Shown piece after piece: positions 1-9,053 of a stretch of 64,000 nt of DNA. The first letter of the stretch is position 1. Every line of letters begins with the position of its first letter. Source of the DNA: Paraphaeosphaeria minitans (lineage: Eukaryota; Ascomycota; Dothideomycetes; Pleosporales; Didymosphaeriaceae); NCBI GenBank assembly GCA_015832175.1, contig WJXW01000010.1, positions 1,116,001-1,180,000 on the forward strand, written 5' to 3'. Both the position numbers and the translations under genes were made by a program. The notes under the pieces were generated by a model, which was given only the letters and a program-made list of their open reading frames with translations, ran no database searches and had not been told where the DNA came from.

Positions 1-1734
1 TCCCACACCAGGAGGACCGCAAAGCAAGATGATCATTCCGCGACCTTTACCCTCGATGACATCGTCAAATTCAGCTCGGTGCTTTTGCTGCGACTCCGTG
101 AATCCAAGAATGAGCTCCTTCTGGTTCTTTGGCAGTACCAGACGATCGAACGCGTCCTTTTGCCACTCAATCTGCTTTACGCAGTTGACGAAAAAGTTGA
201 GCCACATCTTCGTCTTCAGACTGTAGCCTCGTAAGAGGGGTGTGCAGATTAGCTTCTGTTGGTCCGTCAGCGGAGGTCGCTTGGCAGCATCTTCCTCGTC
301 CGCAAAGTGACCGTCCAAAGGCATGCCGTCGCTATAGCTGGGCTCATTGAAGTCGTCATCGTCTTCAGCCTCAGACTGGTGATCTAGGTCATCGTCATCG
401 TCTTCTTCGCTATCAGATTCGACTAGGTTCTTGTTTGAGAGACGTGTGGTATAGATGGAGTGACCAGGGTCAAAGCGGTTCCAGCCATAGGTGTCGATCA
501 CGATCTGGAGATGATTAGTAGTTGGACACAGCGAGTTGAGGACTGTGACTTACTCGACCTTTCACGTGATACTTGTCCTTGGTGCCGAACTCCCCAAAGT
601 GCCATGCCAGACCATCATAGGCTTTGTAATTCACACCAGCCAGCTCTTCAACCTTCGCTCCTCGCTCGATAAGCCTCTCCTTGACCTCGTCAACTTTGGG
701 ATGGTAGTCGAGAGGGAATGCTCGAAGTTGGATAATTGGTCGGGTTCCAGAATAGTACGAAATGGATAGGTTGAGTAGGCCAGTACCGAAAGCGGTTCCG
801 TCCCAGTCAACGTACTTTCCGACCACCCAGAAGACGGGATTTCCTCCGGCGTCCTGGCCGTAGCGAGTGCTCTGCAGCTGCACTGCGGTTTCTTGGCCAT
901 CCTGGCGAGTAAAGAGAATCGAGCCCGGCTGGAAGAGGGTCCAAAGATGCTCGTACGTCATCACACGCTTGTTAATCATATCCTGAGACGTGTCAATGAG
1001 ATCTTTGAACTCCTTGAGAACGATGTCCAACAAAAGATTGGCGTGCTTCTTGGTAGTCTGCTCTTCCTCAGTATTATCGCCAATCTTGTAAATTGCAGTC
1101 TGCAGCTCCGCCCATCGATGGATGAGTGGCTCGAACTTGCCGGAGAACTCAAGGCGATTCAGGCCAGCAGTGATGCCGGGATAGCCTTTCAAGACGCTGC
1201 CAAGCAACTTCTTCAGAAGAGGACTCTGCACAACGATGGAATGGACGGCGAGAACCTTGGAGGCGTCGCCGTAGACCTTCACATGGCGGACCAGCAGTGC
1301 CCCTGATGGAATGAGTTAGCGTTGAGACACAACGTCAACTGTCCCATGCAAGTTTTTCCCTTTAGCATAGACATGGGGCATTACTCACATTTGGCAGTCT
1401 TGTCGTTCTCGACGGCGACACCCAGATCGTTGGGGATGGCCTCTTGCCACTGGTATCGACCTTTCTTGTCTTCTTTGCCGGAGTAGAGGTCTTTGACGCC
1501 CGTCTTCATGCCTGGATCGCACGGATACTCAGGCTGCTTCGGCTTTTTTGACTTCGCTGCATCAACCTCCTCGGCGCCGTTACCGTTCACGGCGTCTGGA
1601 GTAGGCTTGCCGGCATTCGTTTTGACTGGCTTTTCCGCCATCGCCGAGCTGTAGGTTGACGAGCCTGAAGAGGCCGACGAGGACTTCGCCCGCGAAGGCA
1701 TGTTCTGGGACACTGTTAGGAAGGGCTCAACCAT
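1..1734 (-). CDS. AAA-family ATPase, 5' part (truncated at window edge)
   Basis: Three exons read on the minus strand: 1734-1389, 1302-554 and 504 to the edge. Both introns (1388-1303 with GTGAGT/CAG; 553-505 with GTAAGT/CAG) keep the frame. The N-terminus is low-complexity Ser/Ala/Lys. The middle (exon 2) is a globular region with FQPGSILFTRQDGQ and FWVVGKYVDWDGTAFG, the type of region found upstream of the ATPase core in fungal AAA proteins of unknown function (I think DUF7025). An acidic Asp/Glu-rich stretch follows. The last readable residues are GRGMIILLCGPPGVG, the start of a Walker A P-loop, so Walker B and the rest lie outside the window. The Met at 1701 has A at -3 and is an equally likely start. 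The family and the ATPase call are firm; the substrate is unknown. Confidence 0.85.
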
Positions 1735-2640
1735 GAGCGCGAGACGAGTGGGAATTGTGCTGTTTCGGGTTGAGGTGGGAAAAAAAGTTTGAGTTGAGAG
1801 AAGGCGCGGTTTTTGACTGGGCTGGGCCGCAAACGCTCGGTTGCCTGGGTGAAGCGACGTTAGTTGAGACAGGCTGGCACAGGTGAAGGACGATTATTTT
1901 ATGGTCTACCAGCCTTGCTGCCTGGTACATCTGGTGCGAGAAGCGGGCGAAGCAGTGCCGTCTGGGGAAGGGTATGATGTACTCCCGGGTCAAATCACGT
2001 GTGAGATCTATGAATAAGGCTGTGGCGTCCATACGGCTCGATGCTGGTGTTGCACAACGTCGATGGTCACGCTCATCAGGCAACCGCTCAGCTGGCACCT
2101 CGGTCATCACTTGGCTTAGTCATGGTATTTCAGGTGTTGATATCCCATATCGATACACTACATAGCAAACCATCTAATGCGCAAGCACTAGGTAGTCCAT
2201 CGTGGGATGGAACCTTTGGAAGCAGCGAGTCAAGCTGTACCTAGGTAGGTAGCGATGCATGAGGATGGTACCGACAACGTTCAACGACCGCCCTTCGGAG
2301 AAGAGAAGAGGGCGGAGAGGCAGCATCTCTGGCACTGTCTTCCATGGGGCGTATCGATGCACTCGATCTATCCACTGCCGACGTCGTTGATGAGTGAGGT
2401 TTCACTCACGCGCCTAGCTACAGGAGACGGCTACCTAGCTAAGGATGGGGCGCTGTGGCGGTGCAGCACCCCCGCGATTGGGCGATGTCGGTCCGTCATT
2501 TCTGCCCCACTAAGAAAAACATTGGGAGCATTTTTGCACTTTTCGAGCAGCCCTCCGCCAGAGGACGAAGACAACTGCTAGACAATTAAAAAATCCCACG
2601 CAGTCGCTGGCCCGCACGCTGAGCACAGCCTCGCAACACC
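1735..2640. promoter_or_regulatory. Divergent intergenic region (AAA ATPase / THR1 fusion)
   Basis: About 0.9 kb between two divergently transcribed genes, with no convincing ORF. It should hold both promoters. It contains short CCTA/TAGG motifs (around 2238-2250) and a perfect 7-bp inverted repeat at 2391-2408 (TGAGTGA, 4-nt loop, TCACTCA) about 235 nt before the fusion gene. These arms resemble, but do not equal, the Gcn4/CPC1 site TGASTCA. Confidence 0.45.
2391..2408. promoter_or_regulatory. Inverted repeat upstream of THR1 fusion
   Basis: TGAGTGA and TCACTCA flank GGTT as a perfect 7-bp inverted repeat. Threonine genes in fungi are commonly under Gcn4/CPC1 control, whose site is TGASTCA. 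The arms differ from it by one base, so a bZIP role is only a suggestion. Confidence 0.2.
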
Positions 2641-4788
2641 ATGGCCACCATCATCAGAGTGCCCTGCTCGTCGGCCAACATTGGCCCGGGCTTCGACGTC
2701 ATCGGCCTTGCGCTTTCCATGTACCTCGAGGTACACCTTACCGTCACCAAGCAGGAGTCATCCTCACATTCGCTCAACTGTCGTATCACCTACGAGGGCT
2801 TCAATCCCGAGTCGGTGCCCCTGATCGCCGAAGACAACCTCATCACGCGCACCGCCGTATACGTCCTGCGCTGCCATGGCATCCGCGCATTCCCCGCCGA
2901 GACCCACGTCCATGTCAAGAACCCCATCCCACTGGGCCGAGGCCTGGGCTCGTCTGCATCTGCCATTGTGGCCGGCGTCAGTCTCGCGAACGAAGTGGGC
3001 AACCTCCAGCTGTCCAAGGCGCGCATGCTCGACTTCTGTCTCATGGAAGAGCGCCATCCGGACAACGTAGCCGCCGCCCTGTACGGAGGCTTCGTGGGTA
3101 CATACCTCAACGAGCTGTCCCCCGAGGACCTCGATCGTATGGAGATCCCTCTCAGCGAGGTCCTCCCAGAGCCTGCAGGCGGCAAGGACACCGGCCTGCA
3201 GCCACCGCAACCGCCCAAGGACATCGGTCACTACACAAAGTACAAGTGGTCGTCGGAGATCAAGTGCATATGCATCATACCACAGTTTGAGGTGTCGACC
3301 GCCAAGGCGCGTGAAGTGCTCCCTGATAGCTACTCGCGCAAGGACATTGTCTTCAACATGCAAAGATTGGCCGTCCTGACAACCGCTCTCGGACAGTCAC
3401 CTCCCGACCCCAGCATGATCTACACGGCTATGCAGGACAAGATCCACCAGCCGTACCGAAGAGGTCTCATTCCAGGCCTCACTGAGATCCTCCAGTCCGT
3501 GACCCCCAACTCTCACCCTGGCCTACTGGGCATCTGCCTGTCAGGCGCGGGTCCTACCATACTGGCACTGGCTACGAGCAACTTCGAATCCATAGCCGAC
3601 CACCTGCTTGCTGAGTTCAAGAAGGAGGGTATCACTTGCGACTGGAAGCTGCTCGAGCTGGCTGAAGAGGGGACAACGGTGGAAAGGCCTTCAGCGGGCG
3701 CATCTGCACAAGCACCTGCACAAGTCGAAGAGGCGCTTACATACGCGTCATCTGGCGTAAGCATCGATGCCGGTAATGACCTCGTCAAAGGGATCAAGGC
3801 CCTGACCGCTGCCACCAGACGCCCTGGCGCGGACGGCAAGATCGGTGGCTTCGGCGGTCTCCTTGACCTGGAGGCTGCCGGTTACACCGAACCACCCATC
3901 CTGGTCGGAGCGATTGATGGTATCGGCACCAAAGTCAAGATTGCCTTTGAAATGGGCAAACATGACACAGTCGGTATCGACCTTGTCGCCATGAACGTCA
4001 ACGACCTGGTTGTGCAAGGTGCCGAACCGCTGATGTTCCTTGATTACTACGCATGCAGCAAGCTCGACGTCCAAAGCGCGGTCAAGTTCGTAGAAGGTGT
4101 AGCAAATGGCTGCCGACTGTCTGGCGCCGCCCTCGTTGGCGGCGAAACCGCAGAGATGCCGGGAATCTACCAGCAGGGCGAGTATGACGCTGGAGGGTGC
4201 GCAATCGGCGCTATCAAGAAGGGCGCTACCATCCTACCCGACACTGCTGCAATGGCGCCGGGCGATATCCTCCTAGGTCTCTCATCTAGCGGCGTACACT
4301 CCAACGGATTCTCCCTGGTCCGCAAGATCATCGAGAAGAAGGGACTCTCTTTCCACGATGCCGCACCTTGGAGCGCGGATGAGACGGTCGGAGGCAGCCT
4401 TCTCGCACCAACGCGCATCTACGTCAAGCCGTTGCTGGCCGCTACCCGGAGGGGCCTCATCAAGGGCATGGCCCACATCACTGGCGGGGGTCTCCTGGAG
4501 AACATCCCTCGCATGCTGCCCGACACGCTTGCCGCAGAACTCGACGCGAAAACCTGGCCCATTCTCCCTGTTTTCCAATGGCTCAAAGAAGCCGGACGGA
4601 TCGAAGATGCGGAGTTCTGCCGCACGTTCAACACCGGTCTGGGAATGGTACTCGTCGTGACCGAGGACAAGGTCCACACGGCGACGGAGATACTACAGGA
4701 GCACGGCGAGCAGGTGTACAGGATAGGGACGCTGACCAAGAGGGCCGACGAGGAGTGCATTGTGCAGAACATGCATGTTTGGCGATGA
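2641..4788 (+). CDS. THR1: Homoserine kinase fused to phosphoribosylformylglycinamidine cyclo-ligase (AIR synthetase)
   Basis: One intronless 715-codon ORF starting in the strong context CACCATGG. Residues 1 to about 350 are a complete GHMP homoserine kinase (ATP + homoserine to O-phosphohomoserine, threonine pathway): PCSSANIGPGFD at the N-terminus, the P-loop region PLGRGLGSSASAIVAG near 95-111, and the C-terminal GHMP motif LSGAGPTILAL near 300. A roughly 18-residue Ala/Gln/Pro-rich linker follows. Residues from about 363 to 715 are a complete PurM-type AIR synthetase (FGAM + ATP to AIR, purine step 5): VSIDAGN, GGFGG, GIGTK, VNDLVVQGAEPLMFLDYYA, GGETAEMPG, SSGVHSNGFSLVRK, HITGGGLLENIPR and FNTGLGMVLVV are all intact. 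Each half has the usual stand-alone length (about 350 aa). No Met lies in the linker or early in the AIRS half, so the second domain cannot start on its own with a full N-terminus. In fungi AIRS is normally fused to GAR synthetase (Ade5,7). Confidence 0.95.
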   Translation: MATIIRVPCSSANIGPGFDVIGLALSMYLEVHLTVTKQESSSHSLNCRITYEGFNPESVPLIAEDNLITRTAVYVLRCHGIRAFPAETHVHVKNPIPLGRGLGSSASAIVAGVSLANEVGNLQLSKARMLDFCLMEERHPDNVAAALYGGFVGTYLNELSPEDLDRMEIPLSEVLPEPAGGKDTGLQPPQPPKDIGHYTKYKWSSEIKCICIIPQFEVSTAKAREVLPDSYSRKDIVFNMQRLAVLTTALGQSPPDPSMIYTAMQDKIHQPYRRGLIPGLTEILQSVTPNSHPGLLGICLSGAGPTILALATSNFESIADHLLAEFKKEGITCDWKLLELAEEGTTVERPSAGASAQAPAQVEEALTYASSGVSIDAGNDLVKGIKALTAATRRPGADGKIGGFGGLLDLEAAGYTEPPILVGAIDGIGTKVKIAFEMGKHDTVGIDLVAMNVNDLVVQGAEPLMFLDYYACSKLDVQSAVKFVEGVANGCRLSGAALVGGETAEMPGIYQQGEYDAGGCAIGAIKKGATILPDTAAMAPGDILLGLSSSGVHSNGFSLVRKIIEKKGLSFHDAAPWSADETVGGSLLAPTRIYVKPLLAATRRGLIKGMAHITGGGLLENIPRMLPDTLAAELDAKTWPILPVFQWLKEAGRIEDAEFCRTFNTGLGMVLVVTEDKVHTATEILQEHGEQVYRIGTLTKRADEECIVQNMHVWR

Positions 4789-5090
4789 GTTTAGGGTTCG
4801 TCGGGCCGCTGTCACAGCTGGGGAGGTGCGCCGCGAAGTGAAGTCGTGCATCACCGAAACAAGGACATGTGTGAAGGGATCGGCGGGGCGGTGGAGCGGC
4901 AGGTCTGAGAGGTAAGGCTGGCGCTGAGCAGGTCGGTCTCGACCGTGGGTGGAGTGCGGAGTAGCCAGCTTCTTGCAGCGGGTTCGACTGGTACAGCGGC
5001 AGGCAAGACACAAGACAGCATGTTTCACGAGATACGTACGGCGTGCAGATGACGATAGGTCGATGCACATTGCACACCCACCTAGCTGGT

Positions 5091-5107
5091 GGGGGGGGGG
5101 GGGGGGG
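5091..5107. repeat. Poly-G homopolymer (17 nt)
   Basis: An uninterrupted run of 17 G in the 3' flank of the THR1 fusion gene. Such a run is prone to length error in assembly and to slippage in vivo. Confidence 0.95.
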
Positions 5108-5567
5108 CGTTGGCTGCACCAGGAAGTATAGGTACGGCGTATGGTGTGGGTGGGACGATGCGACTGTGGTACGGCGCGGCAGCATCCAATGCGAACGCAC
5201 AGCCTACCTCATCGTCGGCCTTGCCCGATCGGGTAGCTCCAATAGCCACATGAATGCCAGCCACATGCAAGACCACAAGCAACTGGCAGCCACGTTCCCT
5301 ACCTATTGATGCGGTGATGCGGTGAGTCGATGGGGACGAGGCTAGCAGGGCGGTCTGACGGGGCACTGATAGAGCACTGACAGAGCAAGCGACGCTGCGA
5401 TTGGAGACGGGGTCGCGGGGGACGACGACAAGGAGGCATGCAAGGCGAGTTGGGAGGTCGAGCGAGACATGGTGGTGTGGCTACAGCGGCGGGCTGGTGG
5501 CGTGCTTAGTGGAGCGCCGCCCAGGGCAACCGACGACTTGGACGAGGCAGTCCGTGGAGCGCGATAA

Positions 5568-5623
5568 GCTGGATGCTGGATGCTGGATGCTGGATGCTGG
5601 ATGCTGGATGCTGGATGCTGGAG
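5568..5623. repeat. Heptamer microsatellite (GCTGGAT)x7 plus GCTGGAG
   Basis: Seven perfect copies of GCTGGAT followed by one variant. Because 7 is not a multiple of 3, every frame reads as a 21-nt repeat, which produces spurious repetitive ORFs on both strands. Confidence 0.95.
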
Positions 5624-6113
5624 CCTCTGCGAGTCGCGAAGATGCACTCCATCTAGATGGACTAGACTACCTATCCAGACGTTTGGCATGTGGGCATGGC
5701 TTCCCAACAGATGTGTGCTGCCAGAGGCCGTCGCGGTGATTCGTCGGGGTGATTAGGCGCTGAGACGCGTCCGGAGCTGGATCACGTACATGCCACATGG
5801 ACGGTCGGTCGCAGGCGGGCTGCTTTATCGGCAGGCTGCAGGCCTTCTAGAAGCCCTGGTGCTGGTGGAGGAGTCAGAGAGGACGAGGTGGTGGTGGAGC
5901 AGCGCAGCGGGCGCTATGCTGCTCATTGCCGCCAGGCAGCGTCCGTAGTGATTGGCGCAGCGCTAGCACCGGCCCGTTTCCTTCATTTTTTGTCTGCAGG
6001 GCTTGAAGCAGTGTCACGGTCAAGCCGCATCCGAGATTCTCACGCCTTGCATACTCCCCACCGACGTATCTTGCCTCTGCGCCCTCCTCCTCTTCCTCCT
6101 CCTCTTCTTCACC

Positions 6114-6903
6114 ATGTCCGGCGTCCACCCCGACAGCACACCAGTTCCCGCCCACTCCGGCAGCGAAGAACACGCCGCCCCGCCGCACAAGGCCTCGACC
6201 TCGTCACACCCACCCGCGAGCCACCTCGACCCCACGCTCACCAGCAACCACCATGCCTCCCAAAGAGGACAGTCCGCCACCGGTGCCGCCGCCGCCGCCG
6301 AACTCTCCAGTCTTACGCTAAGGCTCAAGAGCTCGCTGCGCCAGTTCCCCGACTTCCCCAGCCCGGGCATCCTGTTCGAGGACATCATGCCCCTCTTCGC
6401 CAACCCGCAGCTGCACGAGGACTTGGTCCGCGCCCTCGTACTGCACGTCTCGCAGAACTACGAGAAGCCCGACGTCGTCGTGGGTCTGGACGCCCGCGGC
6501 TTCCTGTTCGGCCCCAGCCTGGCGCTGCGACTGGGCGCCGGTTTTGCGCCCGTCAGGAAGCAGGGCAAGCTGCCGGGCCCGTGTGAGACGGCCTCGTACG
6601 AGAAGGAGTATGGCAGCGACTTGTTCCAGATGCAGGCCGACGCGATCAAGCCGGGCCAGAAGGTGCTCGTGGTCGACGACATCATTGCTACCGGTACGTC
6701 GGACCCCACAAGACGACGGAGTGATATCGGGCATGGCTAACAACCACAACCACGCAGGCGGTTCCGCAGCAGCAGCAGGCTCCCTCGTCAAGAAGCTCGG
6801 GGGCACGCTCTTGGGCTATGTCTTCATTCTCGAGCTCGACTTCCTCAAAGGCCGCGACAAGCTCGACGCTCCCGTCTACACGCTCCTCCACGGCCAGGAG
6901 TAG
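6114..6903 (+). CDS. APT1: Adenine phosphoribosyltransferase
   Basis: Two exons, 6114-6693 and 6758-6903 (intron GTACGT...CAG), giving 241 aa. The enzyme converts adenine + PRPP to AMP + PPi in cytosolic purine salvage. The core begins near residue 60 ([20 protein letters not shown]), continues through [21 protein letters not shown] and [13 protein letters not shown], and carries the PRPP-binding motif [18 protein letters not shown], which the intron interrupts at ATG|G. The first ~55 residues are a low-complexity Pro/Ser/His extension absent from the ~180-aa yeast enzyme. The ATG at 6114 follows a polypyrimidine tract and CACC; an upstream in-frame Met at 6003 would add a hydrophobic leader but looks like 5'UTR. 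It lies downstream of a gene with an AIR synthetase domain, so two purine enzymes are adjacent. Confidence 0.95.
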
Positions 6904-7552
6904 ACCACCAACCCCTCCAACCCACCCAAACAACCACTCAACGATGACGTACGGCGGGACCCCACCCGCACAGCCTCTGCGCACCCACAAAAGTATACGT
7001 TCACATTTCAACGCGACCGATAGAAGACCTCATGCATGGAGAAGGCGCCGGCTGGCTTTTCTCCCTTTTGACGCGCTGCGACGCTTGAATAATACCGCAT
7101 AATAGCCAGGATGCCATCCTCTCTGCTGACAGACGAGCGGCTGAAATCTCCACTCCTGCCTTTCCTCGGTCCAGTCGTGCTTCCGATTTACGAATGCTGC
7201 AATGCAAATGATTTCCACGCGGTAGATAGACGGCGACGCGATATATGAATACCATATCACCATACCGAGAGTTGGCAGAAGAATTGAACCGAGCGCTGCG
7301 CTCGTCAAGGTGCTCTGTCTTCCTGCTTGCTGCGTCACGAAAACAAGGGCTTGCGTGATTGCGGGACCTGCACCCTCCTCGGGAGGGAAGGGGGCTGGCT
7401 GTCGTCGGCGCAACCCCACCTTCCCTTTTCGCACATGGCTGGCTGACACTAACCCGCGTCGGTGCGAGAGCGGAGGGCGCGTGCACAGTCAGCAAGTGCG
7501 CCCCTCCGACGATAGCCACGTCTTTCCTGAAGCGTAGCTTCGACCCAGACAC
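6904..7552. other. Intergenic region APRT-RidA
   Basis: About 650 nt holding the 3' flank of APRT and the promoter of the RidA gene. I see no gene or repeat in it. Confidence 0.5.
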
Positions 7553-8563
7553 ATGCGTGCCTGGCAGTACTTCTCCCGGTCTTCGTTCTCTTCATTGAAG
7601 CGTCCCGCTCCCCAATTGACCAACCGCACGCTCAACACCGCACCAGCCAGGCCGTCGAGCATCACCACCGCGCCAGCCATGTCCGACATCAAGAAGATCT
7701 TCGCCAAGGATGCGATGCCCCGTAGGTTTGCTCCGACGTGCCCGCCGCCGGGAATGAGGAAGCGATGAGAATGCTGATGCGGATGCGATACAGCTGCGGG
7801 ACCTTATGTATGTCCTTGTTCTTCCCGGTTCCATGGCCTTGCCCGTCACAGTTCCACGCCGCCCGTCCCTCTCTGCCTTGCTTTCCTTCTTCGGCGTGTC
7901 GTGGTCCCAGCGGGGAAGTCACATGACCTTTCTCCCTGATCCCATCGAAAACGTCACATGACCTTCCGCTGCATCCATCTGCCTTCCTCTCCTCCTTCAG
8001 CAGGTCCTGGTCCCGGCGGAAAGGTCACATGACCCTCTTCTGCATCCACTTGCCTTCCTCAGCATGTCCTGATCCCAGCGGAAAAAATCACATGACCCTC
8101 CTCCCCATCCATCCCCCACCCCACTCCCCCACGTCCACCCGCCTCGCCTCCCACTAATTCCCGCAGTCCCACGCCGTAGTCGCCGGCCCCAACATCTACG
8201 TCTCCGGCTGCATCCCCGCCGACGCCACGGGCGCCCTCGTCACCGGCTCCATCGCCACGCAGACCCAAGCCTGCATCGACAACATCAAAGCAATCCTTGC
8301 CGCCGCAGGCACCGACATCACCCGCGTCGTCAAAGTGAACGTGTTCCTGACCGACATGAACGACTTTGCCGAGATGAACGGCGTGTATGCCGAGGCTTTT
8401 GCGCACAAGCCCGCACGGAGCTGTGTTGCGGTGAAGCAGCTGCCAAAGGGCGTGCCGGTGGAGATTGAGTGTGTGGCGTTCAACGGTACGCGTGGTCCGA
8501 AGCTATGATGTGAGTGTGTCTGGGGTCGAGGGGTGAGGCTGACGTTTGATGTGTACAGGATAG
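7553..8563 (+). CDS. MMF1: RidA/YjgF family 2-iminobutanoate/2-iminopropanoate deaminase, probably mitochondrial (Mmf1/Hmf1-like)
   Basis: Four exons: 7553-7721, a 14-nt exon 7794-7807, 8167-8485, and a 5-nt last exon 8559-8563 (GA TAG). The product is 168 aa. The 14-nt exon supplies P-AGPY, and joining it to SHAVVAGPNIYVSG rebuilds the family's GPYSQAV motif. The C-terminus has the signature PARSCVAVKQLPKG followed by VEIEC, including the Arg needed for imine hydrolysis. The first 42 residues are Ser/Arg/Thr-rich with no acidic residue, as in a mitochondrial presequence. A second Met at 7679 (MSDIKKIF) would give a 126-aa cytosolic form, so one gene may serve both compartments. The last intron has a perfect branch point (GCTGAC) 14-15 nt before ACAG. 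If it were retained, the protein would end at 8508 instead. The family deaminates reactive enamines made by threonine/serine dehydratases. Confidence 0.9.
7885..8100. repeat. Imperfect tandem repeat with TCACATGAC boxes inside RidA intron 2
   Basis: Within the 359-nt second intron, a block of roughly 55-65 nt recurs. It carries GTCCTGRTCCCAGCGG-like sequence and TCACATGACC. The box TCACATGAC occurs four times (near 7919, 7955, 8026 and 8087). It contains the CACATG E-box core. The intron is far longer than others in the window. Confidence 0.7.
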
Positions 8564-9053
8564 AAGTCAGACTGAAAAAAGGGGGCACTGTAGACGTCTT
8601 GGAAAGTCTAGTACATATTCGAGACAAGCGCATCAGCTCCTATCACACGATCAATATCCTCGTATATACGGCTCCTGTCGTTTCACAAATGAAGTGGTAG
8701 AAGCAATTGTACACATATCTTAACCGGTTCGGAGAATACGGCAGCGCCCAGTAAGCAACACCACCACAGCAACGACAGGTGAACCACAAGGTAGGAGCGA
8801 GAATTTAACTCTTACACAACCCACCACAGCATTTGCCCCGAAGTCATATCAGACACCAATGTGGCGCGCTCAACATAAACACTGGCGTGAGCTGGAAAAG
8901 GGCTGTGCCAGTCTTATTACATTACCATGCCCAGGCAAACACCCACTTGCACTTCTTTTTCGATCCTCCCAGAAAACAAAATCTAATCATACAACACATA
9001 TTCCACCTTAAAATTACTGGAAAATAGTACCGGGACCGTACCACCGTGAAGCA
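8564..9053. other. Convergent 3' intergenic region
   Basis: About 490 nt between the 3' ends of the RidA gene and the minus-strand kinase. No gene or notable repeat is seen; it probably holds both polyadenylation regions. Confidence 0.5.

Larger units (their letters stand above)
4789..6113. other. Intergenic region with homopolymer and heptamer repeat
   Basis: About 1.3 kb with no supported gene. It holds a 17-nt G run (5091-5107), a GCTGGAT heptamer array (5568-5623) and, just before the APRT start, a long polypyrimidine (CTCCT/CTTCC) tract at about 6078-6112 typical of fungal core promoters. Open frames here follow the repeats and are not credible genes. Confidence 0.6.

Noticed and set aside
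1727..2110. 127-codon minus-strand frame upstream of the AAA ATPase
   Set aside because: No features, and it overlaps the ATPase start out of frame; most likely 5' flank.
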